A DNA stretch of 64,000 nucleotides from Bifidobacterium polysaccharolyticum (GCF_016101585.1 NZ_JACFQG010000004.1:236732-300731), one strand, 5' to 3'. Positions 20,508 through 30,552 are shown, numbered from the stretch's first letter. Numbers and translations are program-made. The notes: generated by a model from the letters alone, not told the origin.

Positions 20508-21592
20508 TCCTGTGATGCCATTCTGCGGGCCTCGTCGGCCTGAATATCCGAGTCGATGACAGCCTGCAGGTCGCCGTCCAGCACCTGTTCCAGGTTGTAG
20601 GCCTTGTAGCCGGTGCGATGATCCACAATCCGGCTCTCGGGGAAGTTGTAGGTCCTGATGCGCTCGGACCGATCCAGGGAACGAACCTGGGAATGACGCA
20701 TGTCGGCGGCCTGGGCAGCCTCCTCCTCGTGCTTCATGGCCAGAAGACGGGACTTGAGTACCCGCAGGGCAGCCTGACGATTCTGTATCTGGGATTTCTC
20801 GTCCTGCATGGAGACCACGATGCCGGTGGGGATGTGGGTCATACGCACAGCGGAGTAGGTGGTATTGACGGACTGTCCTCCTGGGCCGGAGCTCATGAAG
20901 ATGTCAACCTTGAGATCCTTAGGGTCAATCTCGATCTCGTCGTCGTCCTCATCGGCCTCCGGAAAAACGATGACTCCAGCGGCTGAAGTCTGAATGCGGC
21001 CTTGGGACTCGGTGACGGGAATGCGCTGGACCCGATGGACGCCGCCCTCGTACTTGAGCGAGGCCCAGACGCCGTCGGCAGGAGCTACCTGACCGCGAGC
21101 GCGGATAGCCAGCTGAGCATCCTTGACTCCTCCCAGCTGGGTGCGGTTCTCGCTCATGATCTCGGTGGTCCAGCCACGTTTTTCGGCATACCGCACATAC
21201 ATGCGCATCAGATCGCCGGCGAAGAGGGCCGCCTCCTCGCCGCCACTACCGGCCTTGATCTCCATAATCGTATCGCGGCCGTCATCGGGATCACGCGGAA
21301 TAAGAGCGGTACGCAGATTCTGCTCCAGGTCCGGTATCCGGTCAGCCACGGCTTTGGCCTCTTCGGCGAAGTCAGGATCCTCCCGTGCCATCTGTTCGGC
21401 CGCCTGACTGTCCTCCAAGGCGCTTTGGTAGGCCTTATAAGCTTCAACGATGGGAGCGAGTTCAGCATGTCTGCGGCCCAATTTGCGGATCTGCGCCGGA
21501 TCTGAAGCCGTTTCGGGCTGACTCATCTGCTTTTCCAGGCGACCGTACTCCTCGACGGCAGCCACCGCCGCCGGAAACTGCTCCTCGCTCAT
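20504..21592 (-). CDS. prfA: Peptide chain release factor 1
   Basis: Ends translation at UAA and UAG. The 362-residue protein has the stop-codon recognition motif PxT as PVT (192-194) and the catalytic GGQ at 238-240, within SSGPGGQSVN. GAAGGG precedes the ATG. Followed directly by prmC. Confidence 0.97.
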   Translation of the reverse strand: MSEEQFPAAVAAVEEYGRLEKQMSQPETASDPAQIRKLGRRHAELAPIVEAYKAYQSALEDSQAAEQMAREDPDFAEEAKAVADRIPDLEQNLRTALIPRDPDDGRDTIMEIKAGSGGEEAALFAGDLMRMYVRYAEKRGWTTEIMSENRTQLGGVKDAQLAIRARGQVAPADGVWASLKYEGGVHRVQRIPVTESQGRIQTSAAGVIVFPEADEDDDEIEIDPKDLKVDIFMSSGPGGQSVNTTYSAVRMTHIPTGIVVSMQDEKSQIQNRQAALRVLKSRLLAMKHEEEAAQAADMRHSQVRSLDRSERIRTYNFPESRIVDHRTGYKAYNLEQVLDGDLQAVIDSDIQADEARRMASQE

Positions 21593-21637
21593 CTACACCC
21601 TTCCCGTCCGCTCATCCGCATGGTTCAAGTCATAAAA

Positions 21638-21688
21638 AACGCCAGTCCCCACCGGGCATAGCAGAGCGACCCGGAAGGGACTGGCGTT
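21638..21688 (-). terminator. Terminator of rpmE
   Basis: AACGCCAGTCCC (21638-21649) pairs with GGGACTGGCGTT (21677-21688). Read on the minus strand it is followed by a run of six T. It separates rpmE from prfA. Confidence 0.88.
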
Positions 21689-21695
21689 GGAAGTG

Positions 21696-21908
21696 CTACT
21701 TGGTCCTCTTACCGTAACGGGCTTCGAACCGAGCCACGCGACCACCGGTATCCAGAATCTTCTGCTTGCCGGTGTAGAAGGGGTGGCAGTGCGAGCAGAC
21801 ATCAACCGTCATATGATCGCCGGGAGCGGTCGAACGGGTGATGAAGGTATTGCCGCACGAGCACGTGACCTCAACGGGATGATAATCGGGATGAATTCCC
21901 TGCTTCAT
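21696..21908 (-). CDS. rpmE: 50S ribosomal protein L31 (zinc-binding form)
   Basis: A 70-residue ribosomal protein. It starts [20 protein letters not shown] and keeps the four Cys of the C+ form (CSC and CSHC), which bind zinc. AGGAG lies 6 nt before the ATG at 21908; the longer frame upstream is not used. The zinc-free paralogue, if present, is outside the window. Confidence 0.95.
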   Translation of the reverse strand: MKQGIHPDYHPVEVTCSCGNTFITRSTAPGDHMTVDVCSHCHPFYTGKQKILDTGGRVARFEARYGKRTK

Positions 21909-22065
21909 GGTTACTCCTAGATTCAAGGGCCCCGGGTCGACCGCCCCTGTGGCGGACGTGAACCGGCAACCGCGTAATAGTCTAGCGCAACCCGGGGAAA
22001 ATACGACCCCCTTGCGCCACACGCCGAATCCGCCAACCCGGAGTGGCTATTCGAACTTCCTTTAG

Positions 22066-22890
<825 letters not shown>

Positions 22891-22915
22891 GTCTGCAGCA
22901 AGGATTCGCTCACAT

Positions 22916-22964
22916 ATGATGGACCCCCGCTGATCGGTTCCGCCCGACAGCGAGGGTCCATGAT
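22916..22964. terminator. Shared terminator between butA and the C-S lyase gene
   Basis: ATGATGGACCCCCGCTG (22916-22932) pairs with CAGCGAGGGTCCATGAT (22948-22964), with one or two mismatches. It lies between two convergent genes. Confidence 0.75.
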
Positions 22965-22967
22965 CAT

Positions 22968-24179
22968 TCAGGCGTTGAAGACGTACTTGTCCAGACGGTC
23001 CATAGCCTCCTGGACGCGGCTCAAAGGCAGGGCCAGATTCATGCGGATGGCGCAGGGAGCCTTGAACTGCCGCCCATCCTGAACGGCTACACCCACATCC
23101 CAGGCACGCTTGAGCAGCTGATCCAGGCTCAGATCGTGGTCCTTGCACCATTGCGTGCAATCAAGGAAGAGCATGTAGGTGCCCTGGGGCTTGGAAAGCT
23201 CGACTCCCTCGAAATGCTGCCGGATGTAATCGTAGGCGTAGTCCACATTTCCGGTCAGAACCTGCCGGAGTTCGTCCACCCACTCCTGGCCCTGGGGCTT
23301 GTAGGCTCCGATCAGGGCATGCATGGACAGAACGTTCATGTCGTTGTAGTGGGCCTTGGATCCCTTGGCCACAATCCTGTCGCGCAGGTACTTGTTGTAG
23401 ATGATGTGGTAGGAGCCGACCAGTCCGGCCAGGTTGAAGGTCTTGCTGGGCGCATAGAAGGCAGCCGTCCTGTTGCGGGCATCCTCGCTGACCGACTGGG
23501 TGGGGATGTGCTTGTTGCCTGCCAGGATCAGGTCTGACCATATCTCGTCGGAGATGACCACGCAGTCGTTCTCCTTATATACCTCCATGGCCTTCTCGAT
23601 CTCCCACTTCTCCCAGACGCGGCCGCAGGGGTTGTGTGGGCTGCAGAAGACCGCCACGTGGATGTTGTTCTCCTTGAGCTTGCGGTCCATGTCCTCGAAG
23701 TCCATCCGCCAGACGCCCTGCTCGTCCTTCTTCAAGGGGCTGTGCACGATGTGGTAGCCGTTGTTCTCGATGCACATCGTGAAGCCGACATATGTCGGAC
23801 TGTGAAGTAGCACAGCATCGCCAGGAGCCGCAAAGGCGGTCAAGGTGGAAACCACTCCGCCCAAGACCCCATTCTCATAGCCGATGGCCTCAGCCGTCAG
23901 GCCCTCCACGCCGTTACGGGTCCGCTGCCAGTTGATGATTGAATTGTAGTAGTCATCACTCGGATCGAAGTAGCCGAAAGCCGGATGCTTGGCACGCTCG
24001 ATGATGGCCTCGGGGATGGTCGGCACCGTGGGGAAATTCATGTCGGCCACCCACATGGGAATGATATCGAACCCCTCCTTGGGCGGATCAGGAGCGAAAC
24101 CAGGCTGGGCGCCCAGACCGTCAACCGCAATGGCATCCTTGCCATGCCTATCCATGATGCTGGTGAAATCGTAGGTCAT
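22968..24179 (-). CDS. patB: MalY/PatB-type PLP-dependent C-S lyase or aminotransferase
   Basis: A fold-type I PLP enzyme of 403 residues. MalY/PatB hallmarks include MWVADMNFP, the ring-stacking region SPTYVGF, HNPCGRVW, SDEIWSDLI and the PLP lysine in APSKTFNLAGL. Family members cleave cystathionine or cysteine conjugates; aminotransferase activity cannot be excluded. It lies 71 nt after an amino-acid permease gene on the same strand, opposite a PAS/HTH regulator, suggesting uptake and lysis of a sulfur amino acid. GGAAGG precedes the ATG. Confidence 0.88.
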   Translation of the reverse strand: MTYDFTSIMDRHGKDAIAVDGLGAQPGFAPDPPKEGFDIIPMWVADMNFPTVPTIPEAIIERAKHPAFGYFDPSDDYYNSIINWQRTRNGVEGLTAEAIGYENGVLGGVVSTLTAFAAPGDAVLLHSPTYVGFTMCIENNGYHIVHSPLKKDEQGVWRMDFEDMDRKLKENNIHVAVFCSPHNPCGRVWEKWEIEKAMEVYKENDCVVISDEIWSDLILAGNKHIPTQSVSEDARNRTAAFYAPSKTFNLAGLVGSYHIIYNKYLRDRIVAKGSKAHYNDMNVLSMHALIGAYKPQGQEWVDELRQVLTGNVDYAYDYIRQHFEGVELSKPQGTYMLFLDCTQWCKDHDLSLDQLLKRAWDVGVAVQDGRQFKAPCAIRMNLALPLSRVQEAMDRLDKYVFNA

Positions 24180-24250
24180 TGTATTCCTTCCATGTTTTGG
24201 CCGGACGAGCCGACCGTCTTTTTCAATTAGCCAGATCCTCGGCGATACGA

Positions 24251-25756
24251 TCAGGAATCCGCCATGGTCTCATGACCCTCGCCTGAAAGTGTAGTGTCCA
24301 AATCCGCTTCTCCGTTAGTGGGCGCCGGATTGACCAAGTCTTCATCCGAAGTTGTCTCAGTCTGCTTGTTGCTGCTTCTGCGTTGAAGAACGAACAGAAC
24401 TGCAAGAAGGATCATCCAGGGTATGGTCACCAGGTAGCTGATTCTGTATTCCGGCATTATTGCCATCATTATCATGACCAGCCCCATGAACGCGAGCGCA
24501 TAGAAATTGCTGAAGGGGTACAGAGGCAGCTTGAAGGTCAGCTCGTCCTCTTTGCCCTCACGGCGCTTTATGGAACGGAAGTGATACTCGCTGACAAGCT
24601 CGGCCACCCAGCTGAAGACCAGCATGAAGACCGTGATCGATGAGAAAAGTGCGAATGCACGCTCGGGAAGAACAGCCATCAGCGCTATGCCTACCAGCTG
24701 CATAAGCACTACAGTCAGCACGCTGACGTATGGAATCTTCTTCTTTGACACCTTGGAGAGTATAGGGGGAGCGCTGCCTTGGAGCGAAAGGTTGTAAAGC
24801 TGACGGCTGTACATGAAGATGCCGCTGCTTACGGCACTCAGGGACGCGGTGATGACGACAAAGTTGATGATGGAGGCCGCAGCCGGGATACCCAATGACG
24901 CGAAGACACGGACAAAGGGAGAACCCACACCCTTCATCTTATCCCAGGGCCACATGCACAGGATCACAAAAGTGGATCCCAAGTAAAACAGGACAATGCT
25001 CCAAAACACCCCGTTGACGGCGCGAGGCATGGTTTTCTTGACATCTTTTGCTTCACCTGCCGTATAGGCGACCGACTCCGAGCCTCCAAAGGCAAAAGCC
25101 ACCATGACCACAGAAAACAGCAGCCCGGACAGGCCATTCGGCATGAATCCATCGACTGTCAGGTTCGTGAGCATGACTGGATGTCCCCCGTTGCCAATGC
25201 CGGTGAAGATGATGATCAGGCCACCGATGACCATAACAATAATGGTGACTACCTTCACGGCCGAAAGCCAAAACTGCGACTCACCATAGAAGCTGACGGA
25301 TATCAGGTTGATGACGCCCATCAGCACCATGCCAATCAAACCGCTGGCCCATATGGGAAAGGAGGGAAACCAAAACTGGACATATTTACCCAATGCTGTA
25401 AATTCCGCTCCTGAACCAGCCACGCAACCGAGCAGACTAGTCCAACCTATTGCATACCCCACGAAAGGATGAATATATCTGCTGGCATACGATACGGTTG
25501 CGCCTGATACCGGTTCAGCAGTGGCCATTTCGCCCACTGCCCGACAGACTATGAATATAGCAGCGCCTGCCAGTGCGTATGCCAACAAAACGGATGGACC
25601 CGCATAAGATATTGCCCCGGAGGACCCGTAGAACAGGCCGACTCCGATTGCACCGCCAATCGCCATCATGGCCATCTGCCGAGTGTTGAGGCTACGTTTC
25701 AAATCCTCATCTTCATATTGCTCGGCCGAACTGGATTGTGAATCAGATCTACTCAT
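24251..25756 (-). CDS. Amino acid permease (APC superfamily)
   Basis: A 12-segment secondary transporter of 501 residues in the plasma membrane. The first segment region has MAIGGAIGVGLFYGSSGAI, the substrate/Na-site glycine loop of the AAT-type family, and later GGSESVAYTAGEAKD. N- and C-termini are hydrophilic. I start at the ATG at 25756 (AGGAGG 8 nt upstream). It is probably co-transcribed with the downstream PatB-type lyase and controlled by the divergent regulator. Confidence 0.9.
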   Translation of the reverse strand: MSRSDSQSSSAEQYEDEDLKRSLNTRQMAMMAIGGAIGVGLFYGSSGAISYAGPSVLLAYALAGAAIFIVCRAVGEMATAEPVSGATVSYASRYIHPFVGYAIGWTSLLGCVAGSGAEFTALGKYVQFWFPSFPIWASGLIGMVLMGVINLISVSFYGESQFWLSAVKVVTIIVMVIGGLIIIFTGIGNGGHPVMLTNLTVDGFMPNGLSGLLFSVVMVAFAFGGSESVAYTAGEAKDVKKTMPRAVNGVFWSIVLFYLGSTFVILCMWPWDKMKGVGSPFVRVFASLGIPAAASIINFVVITASLSAVSSGIFMYSRQLYNLSLQGSAPPILSKVSKKKIPYVSVLTVVLMQLVGIALMAVLPERAFALFSSITVFMLVFSWVAELVSEYHFRSIKRREGKEDELTFKLPLYPFSNFYALAFMGLVMIMMAIMPEYRISYLVTIPWMILLAVLFVLQRRSSNKQTETTSDEDLVNPAPTNGEADLDTTLSGEGHETMADS

Positions 25757-25792
25757 GTGCTGCACCTCCTCTTTGAGTTGTTTATATTATTT

Positions 25793-25846
25793 TATCACAG
25801 CAATAATATTTTGTCTTTAATAAAATAGCTTTTTTGTATTGTGATA
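25793..25846. promoter_or_regulatory. AT-rich divergent promoter with TATCACA/TGTGATA repeat
   Basis: The 160 bases between the permease and the regulator are strikingly AT-rich. They contain TATCACA (25793-25799) and its inverse TGTGATA (25840-25846). The spacing would allow one site per promoter or looping by a dimer. The likely binder is the YheO-like regulator encoded next to it; this is inference. Confidence 0.5.
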
Positions 25847-25914
25847 GAATTTCCTCTATATGTCGGTATTATTTCCTGTTTCAAATACAGACCTCAGGGG
25901 GAAAGGAGTGCAAT

Positions 25915-26736
25915 ATGAACGGAACAGAGAACATCTCAACATCCCTACGCCCCTTTATTCCCTTGGTGGACTTCCTTGGCGAGCTATTGGGACATGACAC
26001 CGAGGTCGTCCTGCAGGACGTAAAGGACTTCTCGCACTCAGTCGTTGCAATAGCCAACGGACATGTCAGCGGACGCAAAGTAGGCAGTCCCGCCACCGAC
26101 CTTGTTCTGAGAATCTGGCAGAACCGCGAATACGAACACCGAAACTACCTGGTCCGTTATGCCGGCTACACGCATGAAGGCCGCCCTATTGTCTCCTCCA
26201 CCTTCTTCCTGCGTAATACAGAAGATCAGGTCATCGGTTTTCTCTGCATCAACTTTGACAATTCCGTCTTCAAAGAGACCAGCAAGGCTCTGCGAACAGC
26301 CAGCGACTATCTGGATTCCATCAGTTCCAATGGATCTCCATTCCCTACACATCACATCATGAAAGAACGATCGGATCCTGACGCACAAACCATGGATACG
26401 CCCGATGAGCTTGGCGATGCAATAATTTCGAATGATGCATCTCTTCAGCAAGCGGTCACCGATGGAACGCATGAAACCCTATCCGTGAATGCAGAGGATC
26501 TGACGAATCAGCACATCCAATCGTTTGTAGCGGAACACAGGGTTCAACCCGAGCGAATGAACAAATCAGAACGACTGAAGCTCATCACCGACCTTGACGA
26601 TTCGGGTATCTTCTTGATCAAGGGTGCAATAGATACCGTGGCTGATGCACTGGGCATTTCAGCACCGACGGTGTATAGATACTTGCACTTGATCAGAAAG
26701 GAAAAGAGAGAAAACAACGAGCAGCCTGTCGAGTAA
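25915..26736 (+). CDS. YheO/DauR-like transcriptional regulator (PAS + HTH)
   Basis: A 273-residue regulator. Residues 1-125 match the YheO-like PAS domain (LRPFIPLVDFLGELLG, VVLQDVKDFSHSVVAIANGH, and a GFLCINFD strand). The C-terminus holds the family HTH with KGAIDTVADALGISAPTVYRYL. A hydrophilic linker of about 80 residues between them is longer than in DauR. DauR represses D-arginine use in Pseudomonas. Here the divergent target is a permease-C-S lyase operon. AAGGAG lies 7 nt before the ATG at 25915. Confidence 0.85.
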   Translation: MNGTENISTSLRPFIPLVDFLGELLGHDTEVVLQDVKDFSHSVVAIANGHVSGRKVGSPATDLVLRIWQNREYEHRNYLVRYAGYTHEGRPIVSSTFFLRNTEDQVIGFLCINFDNSVFKETSKALRTASDYLDSISSNGSPFPTHHIMKERSDPDAQTMDTPDELGDAIISNDASLQQAVTDGTHETLSVNAEDLTNQHIQSFVAEHRVQPERMNKSERLKLITDLDDSGIFLIKGAIDTVADALGISAPTVYRYLHLIRKEKRENNEQPVE

Positions 26737-27142
26737 CATCAATAAGAGATCCGAGGCCAACGGTTGATCATTTATGGACCAATAACACTCTTCTGTTGAA
26801 ATATTCGCAACTGAAGATGTACCCAGCCCGGGATCATCGTCTAGGTGTCAGTCATATTCATGCCAATAAGTGGTTATGCCTGGATTTTGAAGTCCAAGAA
26901 TGGACATGCCTTTGGTTTCTGTGGATCCAATATATTCAAGGGCGCCCTAGAAAATAATCCCGACGAAACGGTGCGAGCTACCCTAATGATTCAAGCAAGC
27001 AGGGAACTTATTTAGTAGGCACGTGCCGCTTATCCCCTTCAGCCAAGAGGAGCGGAGATGCGCAAACCGCTCTGCCCGAGGCCAGCAATCTTTTCATCAA
27101 ATCCATCTGACCGGAAGCACGGAGACGGCACCCTTCTCAGCT

Positions 27143-27170
27143 TTGACACACCCCCTCCAGGGTGTATGAT
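27143..27170 (+). promoter_or_regulatory. Near-consensus promoter with palindrome in the spacer
   Basis: TTGACA (27143-27148), a 16-bp spacer and TATGAT (27165-27170). The spacer carries ACACCC-CCTCCA-GGGTGT (27148-27165), an inverted repeat placed like the operators of MerR- or CsoR-type metal sensors. No intact gene follows. Confidence 0.5.
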
Positions 27171-27461
27171 TAAGAACAGATATACGGGGGACGTATACAC
27201 GATGGACCTACAGGGACTGGACTATCTTCAGTTCCAGAGGAGATGTACATGCGTATAGTTTCCCGGCATATGCTGACGGCTTCGACTCGAGCCTGTCCCG
27301 TATTCTTTTCCCTGATAAATTCTCATACTTAGCGGTTCTACGGAAACGCTTCCGGATTATTGTGGCATGCGCAGATCTTTTGGCTGTCTACGTATGCACG
27401 CTTGGGGCACCGAGAAGTGGACATACACCGAGGGTGCTCTATGATCCGATATAAAAAACGC

Positions 27462-27538
27462 GCCTAGCTCTTTTCCCCCGGCTTACATGTGAAGCCATAC
27501 ATATTTGCATCGGTGAATCATGGATGCTAGAGCTAGGC
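27462..27538. repeat. 10-bp inverted repeat, 57-nt loop
   Basis: GCCTAGCTCT (27462-27471) and AGAGCTAGGC (27529-27538) are perfect inverses. They could be the ends of a small remnant element or the base of a structured RNA. Confidence 0.45.
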
Positions 27539-27722
27539 AGCGAGAGGACGGCCCCGACAATAGCCGGGGCTAGTCCTTCTACTAAGACTATCAAGAAAGT
27601 TCGAGGTACAACACCTAGTCCTTCCACTGGCAGTCATTGAAGACGCGGACCAGTGTTGAACCAAGTTACCCAATTGACTTTGGGATGAGAGACCTTAATC
27701 TCCTCTATTCAATCTATTAATA

Positions 27723-27753
27723 AAGCCCCGGAAGTTAAAAAATTCCGGGGCTT
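27723..27753. terminator. Terminator downstream of tRNA-Met
   Basis: AAGCCCCGGAA pairs with TTCCGGGGCTT around an A/T-rich loop; on the minus strand it follows the tRNA by 10 nt. Confidence 0.85.
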
Positions 27754-27762
27754 GCTCTTCTG

Positions 27763-27836
27763 TGGGGCCTCAGGGGCTTGAACCCTGGACCGAACGATTA
27801 TGAGTCGTTTGCTCTAACCGACTGAGCTAAGGCCCC
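27763..27836 (-). tRNA. tRNA-Met (anticodon CAT)
   Basis: A complete cloverleaf: acceptor GGGGCCT/AGGCCCC, D-arm GCTC/GAGC, anticodon stem AACGA/TCGTT with loop CTCATAA, T-arm CAGGG/CCCTG. The full-length acceptor pairing indicates an elongator, not the initiator. A CAT anticodon could also mark tRNA-Ile2, the TilS substrate; sequence alone does not settle it. CCA is not encoded. Confidence 0.93.
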
Positions 27837-27906
27837 GCGCCGATCGTACCGGCCAGAGTCATGGTATCAAGACGACTCGTCATCAGCCAGGTCCGGATTG
27901 TCGGAC

Positions 27907-29535
27907 CTACTTGGTGACCTGATTGTAGACAGGCAGACCCATGTATCCGAAAGGAGCCTGGCGAACCTGCCTGCCGGCCACTGCTGAGACCTTCCTGTAC
28001 CAGAGCGGCAGTACCGGAAGGTCCTTGAAGAGAACAGTCTCGGCTTGGCGGTAATCCTGCATGGCTTCGTCCTGATCGGTCTTGGAGGCGGCGCGGGAAA
28101 GAATGGCGTCATATTCCGCGCTCTTGTAGTCCCCATTGTTCAGACCCTTGCCATCGGCCTGGCTGGAGGCATACCCTTGAACCAAGTAGCCTTCGGGGTG
28201 GGGATAGTCCGAGGTGATGCCCGAATTGAAAATGCTGTTGACCTGACGGTTATGAACTGCCGTATTGAATTCCTTGCCCGTAGGAAAGATATTTGGTTCC
28301 GTCTTGATGCCCAGAACTTGGGCATACTCGTGCAGAACCGCATCGACCCAGTCCTTGTCGGTCCCGTCAGCACTGTATGCGATGCGAAGAGTGCCCTCCC
28401 AGCGAGATATAGCATCAGCCTGCTTCCACAGTTTACGGGCCTGATCCGGATCGTGACTCACCACTTTTTTGCCTTTGATGTCGGAGGCATTCCCCTTGAT
28501 GGTTGGGGCTAGGAAATCAGAGGCCGGCGTAACTGAACCAGCGAAGACCTTTTCGGCTATTTTCGTGCGATCCAAGGCATATGACAGGGCTGCCCGACGA
28601 AGGGCGCCCTCCTGCCCCTGGAAATGCTTCAAGCCTTGCGGGATGGTCAGCGACCGGAATGCCGGCCCCGGCTTGATCAAGGGCTGCAGGCCCGAATCGG
28701 TATGGAAGGTTTTCAGGCGGGAGACCGGAACCGTATCAAGCACATCCAGATGACCGGCCTCAACATCGGCATAGGCAGCATCAAGGCTCTGGTAGTCCCT
28801 GAACTCCAGGCTTCCGTTCCGAGCCTTGCGCGGTCCCTTGTATGCGGGATCCTTCTCCAGCTTGATTCCCTGATTGGGTACCCATGATTTGAAGCGGTAG
28901 GGCCCGTTCCCGATCGGTTTCTTGCCGAAGGCCTTGATGTCCTTGTAGGCGGATGCCGGCAGGGGTAGGAAGGCCACGTCTCCCACCTTGTAGGGGAAGG
29001 AGGAATCCGGCTTGCTCATGGTCACCTCCAGGGTCAGATCGTCAACCACCCGAAGACCCGACAGAGGGGCTTTGGGGTCGCCATGCTCATCCTGGACTTG
29101 TTCGTACCCGGCGATGGTCGAAAAAGCCGAGGCACCCAGCTGCCCATTGGCTGCATTCGCCGCAAAAGACCAGGAATCGGCATAGGTCTTGGCTGTGATC
29201 TTCTCCCCATCGCTGAAGGTGAGTCCTGGTTTGAGGACAATCGTGTACTGGCTTGCATTCTCATTGGGTGTAATCGATTTGGCCTCGACCAGGGTCATCC
29301 CGCCTTTGTCGTCGAAGGTGACCAACCCATCGAAGAGCTGAGTCACCACCTTCCAGCCTGCGGTGTCGTTGGTGCTGGAGGGAATCAAGGGGGCCGTAGG
29401 TTCGGCATTGTTGACGCTGATGGCGGCCTGGGGGTCGACCCGGTCTTCCTGGGGAGCCGGGGAGGTGCCGCAGGCGCCCGCTGCCAGGATGAACGGGAGC
29501 ATCGCTGCTGCGAGGTAGGAACGAAACTTGGTCAT
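27907..29535 (-). CDS. Peptide/nickel-type ABC substrate-binding lipoprotein
   Basis: An extracytoplasmic solute-binding protein of family 5 (OppA/DppA type), 542 residues. The signal peptide ends in LAAGAC, with the lipidated Cys at 22. Family 5 features include LFDGLVTFD, LKPGLTFSDGEKITA and YALDRTKIAEKVFAG. No permease or ATPase gene is next to it, so it must share a transporter encoded elsewhere. It lies 88 nt after a YkoE-like gene on the same strand. Confidence 0.9.
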   Translation of the reverse strand: MTKFRSYLAAAMLPFILAAGACGTSPAPQEDRVDPQAAISVNNAEPTAPLIPSSTNDTAGWKVVTQLFDGLVTFDDKGGMTLVEAKSITPNENASQYTIVLKPGLTFSDGEKITAKTYADSWSFAANAANGQLGASAFSTIAGYEQVQDEHGDPKAPLSGLRVVDDLTLEVTMSKPDSSFPYKVGDVAFLPLPASAYKDIKAFGKKPIGNGPYRFKSWVPNQGIKLEKDPAYKGPRKARNGSLEFRDYQSLDAAYADVEAGHLDVLDTVPVSRLKTFHTDSGLQPLIKPGPAFRSLTIPQGLKHFQGQEGALRRAALSYALDRTKIAEKVFAGSVTPASDFLAPTIKGNASDIKGKKVVSHDPDQARKLWKQADAISRWEGTLRIAYSADGTDKDWVDAVLHEYAQVLGIKTEPNIFPTGKEFNTAVHNRQVNSIFNSGITSDYPHPEGYLVQGYASSQADGKGLNNGDYKSAEYDAILSRAASKTDQDEAMQDYRQAETVLFKDLPVLPLWYRKVSAVAGRQVRQAPFGYMGLPVYNQVTK

Positions 29536-29623
29536 AATAGGACCCTTCCTGCCCGGTACGGGCTGTCACAGCTGCACAACAAACATATGGTCAATACAGT
29601 CGGTTTGCCGAGAACGCCGATAT

Positions 29624-30250
29624 TCAGACCCGCCTGACATCCTGCCCGGATGCCAGCCGATCCAGAGCACCGGTGCGGCCGATGGCCCGGAAGAGGAACC
29701 AGCTGACCAGTCCAGCCAGAACCACTCCGCTGATCAGTTCACAGATGGTGCCGATAATCCCCCTCGGGCTGAGGAGGGAGACCCCCTGATAGTAAAAGGC
29801 CAGGAGAAAAGCGTTGTACACCAAAGCTATCAGAATACCCCCCAAAACGGTCGTTCCCAGGGTCCACCGGCGGTAACGAAATATTCCGAAGGCCAGTTCC
29901 GCGCATAGGGCCTCGACAATGGCCTCCACCAAAATCATCGGCACGTTATAGGCATTGCCAGGCAAAATCTCGACCAGGACGCTGATGACGCCAACGTAGA
30001 CGGCTGCGCCTGGCTTGCGCAATATCAACAGGGAAAGGGTGCAGGGAAAGTAGAAGACCCCATGCAAAAGGGCCGCCGCCCCAGGAAGCAGGGCCGTCAT
30101 CAACGGAAATATCCACGAGGCGAGCAGACTGGCCAACCAGTAAATCAACCCCGACACCGCGCCCAGGCCTGCGCCGACCGCAATGTCGAGCGGCCTCCAG
30201 CGCAGCCGATGAGCTACGGAAATCTGACCCTGTTGCTGTTTCACCGTCAT
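29624..30250 (-). CDS. ykoE: YkoE-like ECF transporter S component
   Basis: A membrane substrate-capture subunit of 208 residues with about five to six hydrophobic segments (for example AVGAGLGAVSGLIYWLASLL). The pattern YNVPMILVEAIVEALCAELAF matches the YkoE family, assigned to thiamine precursor (HMP) uptake. In most genomes ykoE sits with ykoD (ATPase) and ykoC (T unit); here it is alone. I start at the ATG at 30250 with AAGGAAG 7 nt upstream. I looked for a TPP riboswitch upstream and did not find the CUGAGA core. Confidence 0.82.
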   Translation of the reverse strand: MTVKQQQGQISVAHRLRWRPLDIAVGAGLGAVSGLIYWLASLLASWIFPLMTALLPGAAALLHGVFYFPCTLSLLILRKPGAAVYVGVISVLVEILPGNAYNVPMILVEAIVEALCAELAFGIFRYRRWTLGTTVLGGILIALVYNAFLLAFYYQGVSLLSPRGIIGTICELISGVVLAGLVSWFLFRAIGRTGALDRLASGQDVRRV

Positions 30251-30552
30251 TGATGCTTCCTTACGACCGTCATGCAGTAGACGGCCCATTCCTCATGCGC
30301 ACAGCAATAGGCCGGTACCTGCCAAGCCGGCAAGGGCCCGTCCGGCGCTCCTTGACCTGCGCATGCCGGGCGGGAACGTCGACTCAAGGCTACCCCGACC
30401 AAGGCGGCAGAACCAGGGTCTGGTCATAGGTCTTGTTTATAGGCGGCCATGCACTGCTTCACCTGGCTTATCAGCCCGGCGCATAAGTCAGAAGTTCCCA
30501 CTACCATGAATGCAGTTTGCACTGTCTTTCTAAGGTTCTGTGAGGTAGCTTC
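30251..30552. other. Divergent promoter region of ykoE and ettA
   Basis: About 300 bases. It must hold both promoters. Several GC-rich inverted segments occur on the ykoE side (for example CCTTGCCGGC/TTGGCAGG on the minus strand), which might form a leader structure. No riboswitch class could be assigned. Confidence 0.45.

Larger units (their letters stand above)
26737..27762. other. About 1 kb of decayed non-coding sequence beside tRNA-Met
   Basis: No intact gene. Contents: a near-consensus promoter at 27143-27170, short frames after it (27203-27258 in one frame, then a 27-63 codon stretch in another) that look like broken coding sequence, a long-range inverted repeat at 27462-27538, two near-identical CTAGTCCTTCYACT copies at about 27569 and 27616, and the tRNA terminator. 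Composition is more mixed than in the flanking genes. It may be the remains of an element that once used tRNA-Met. Confidence 0.5.

Noticed and set aside
30251..30450. TPP riboswitch before ykoE
   Set aside because: A GGGGTAGCC segment recalls the class, but the CUGAGA and GCGNAGGGA cores are absent.
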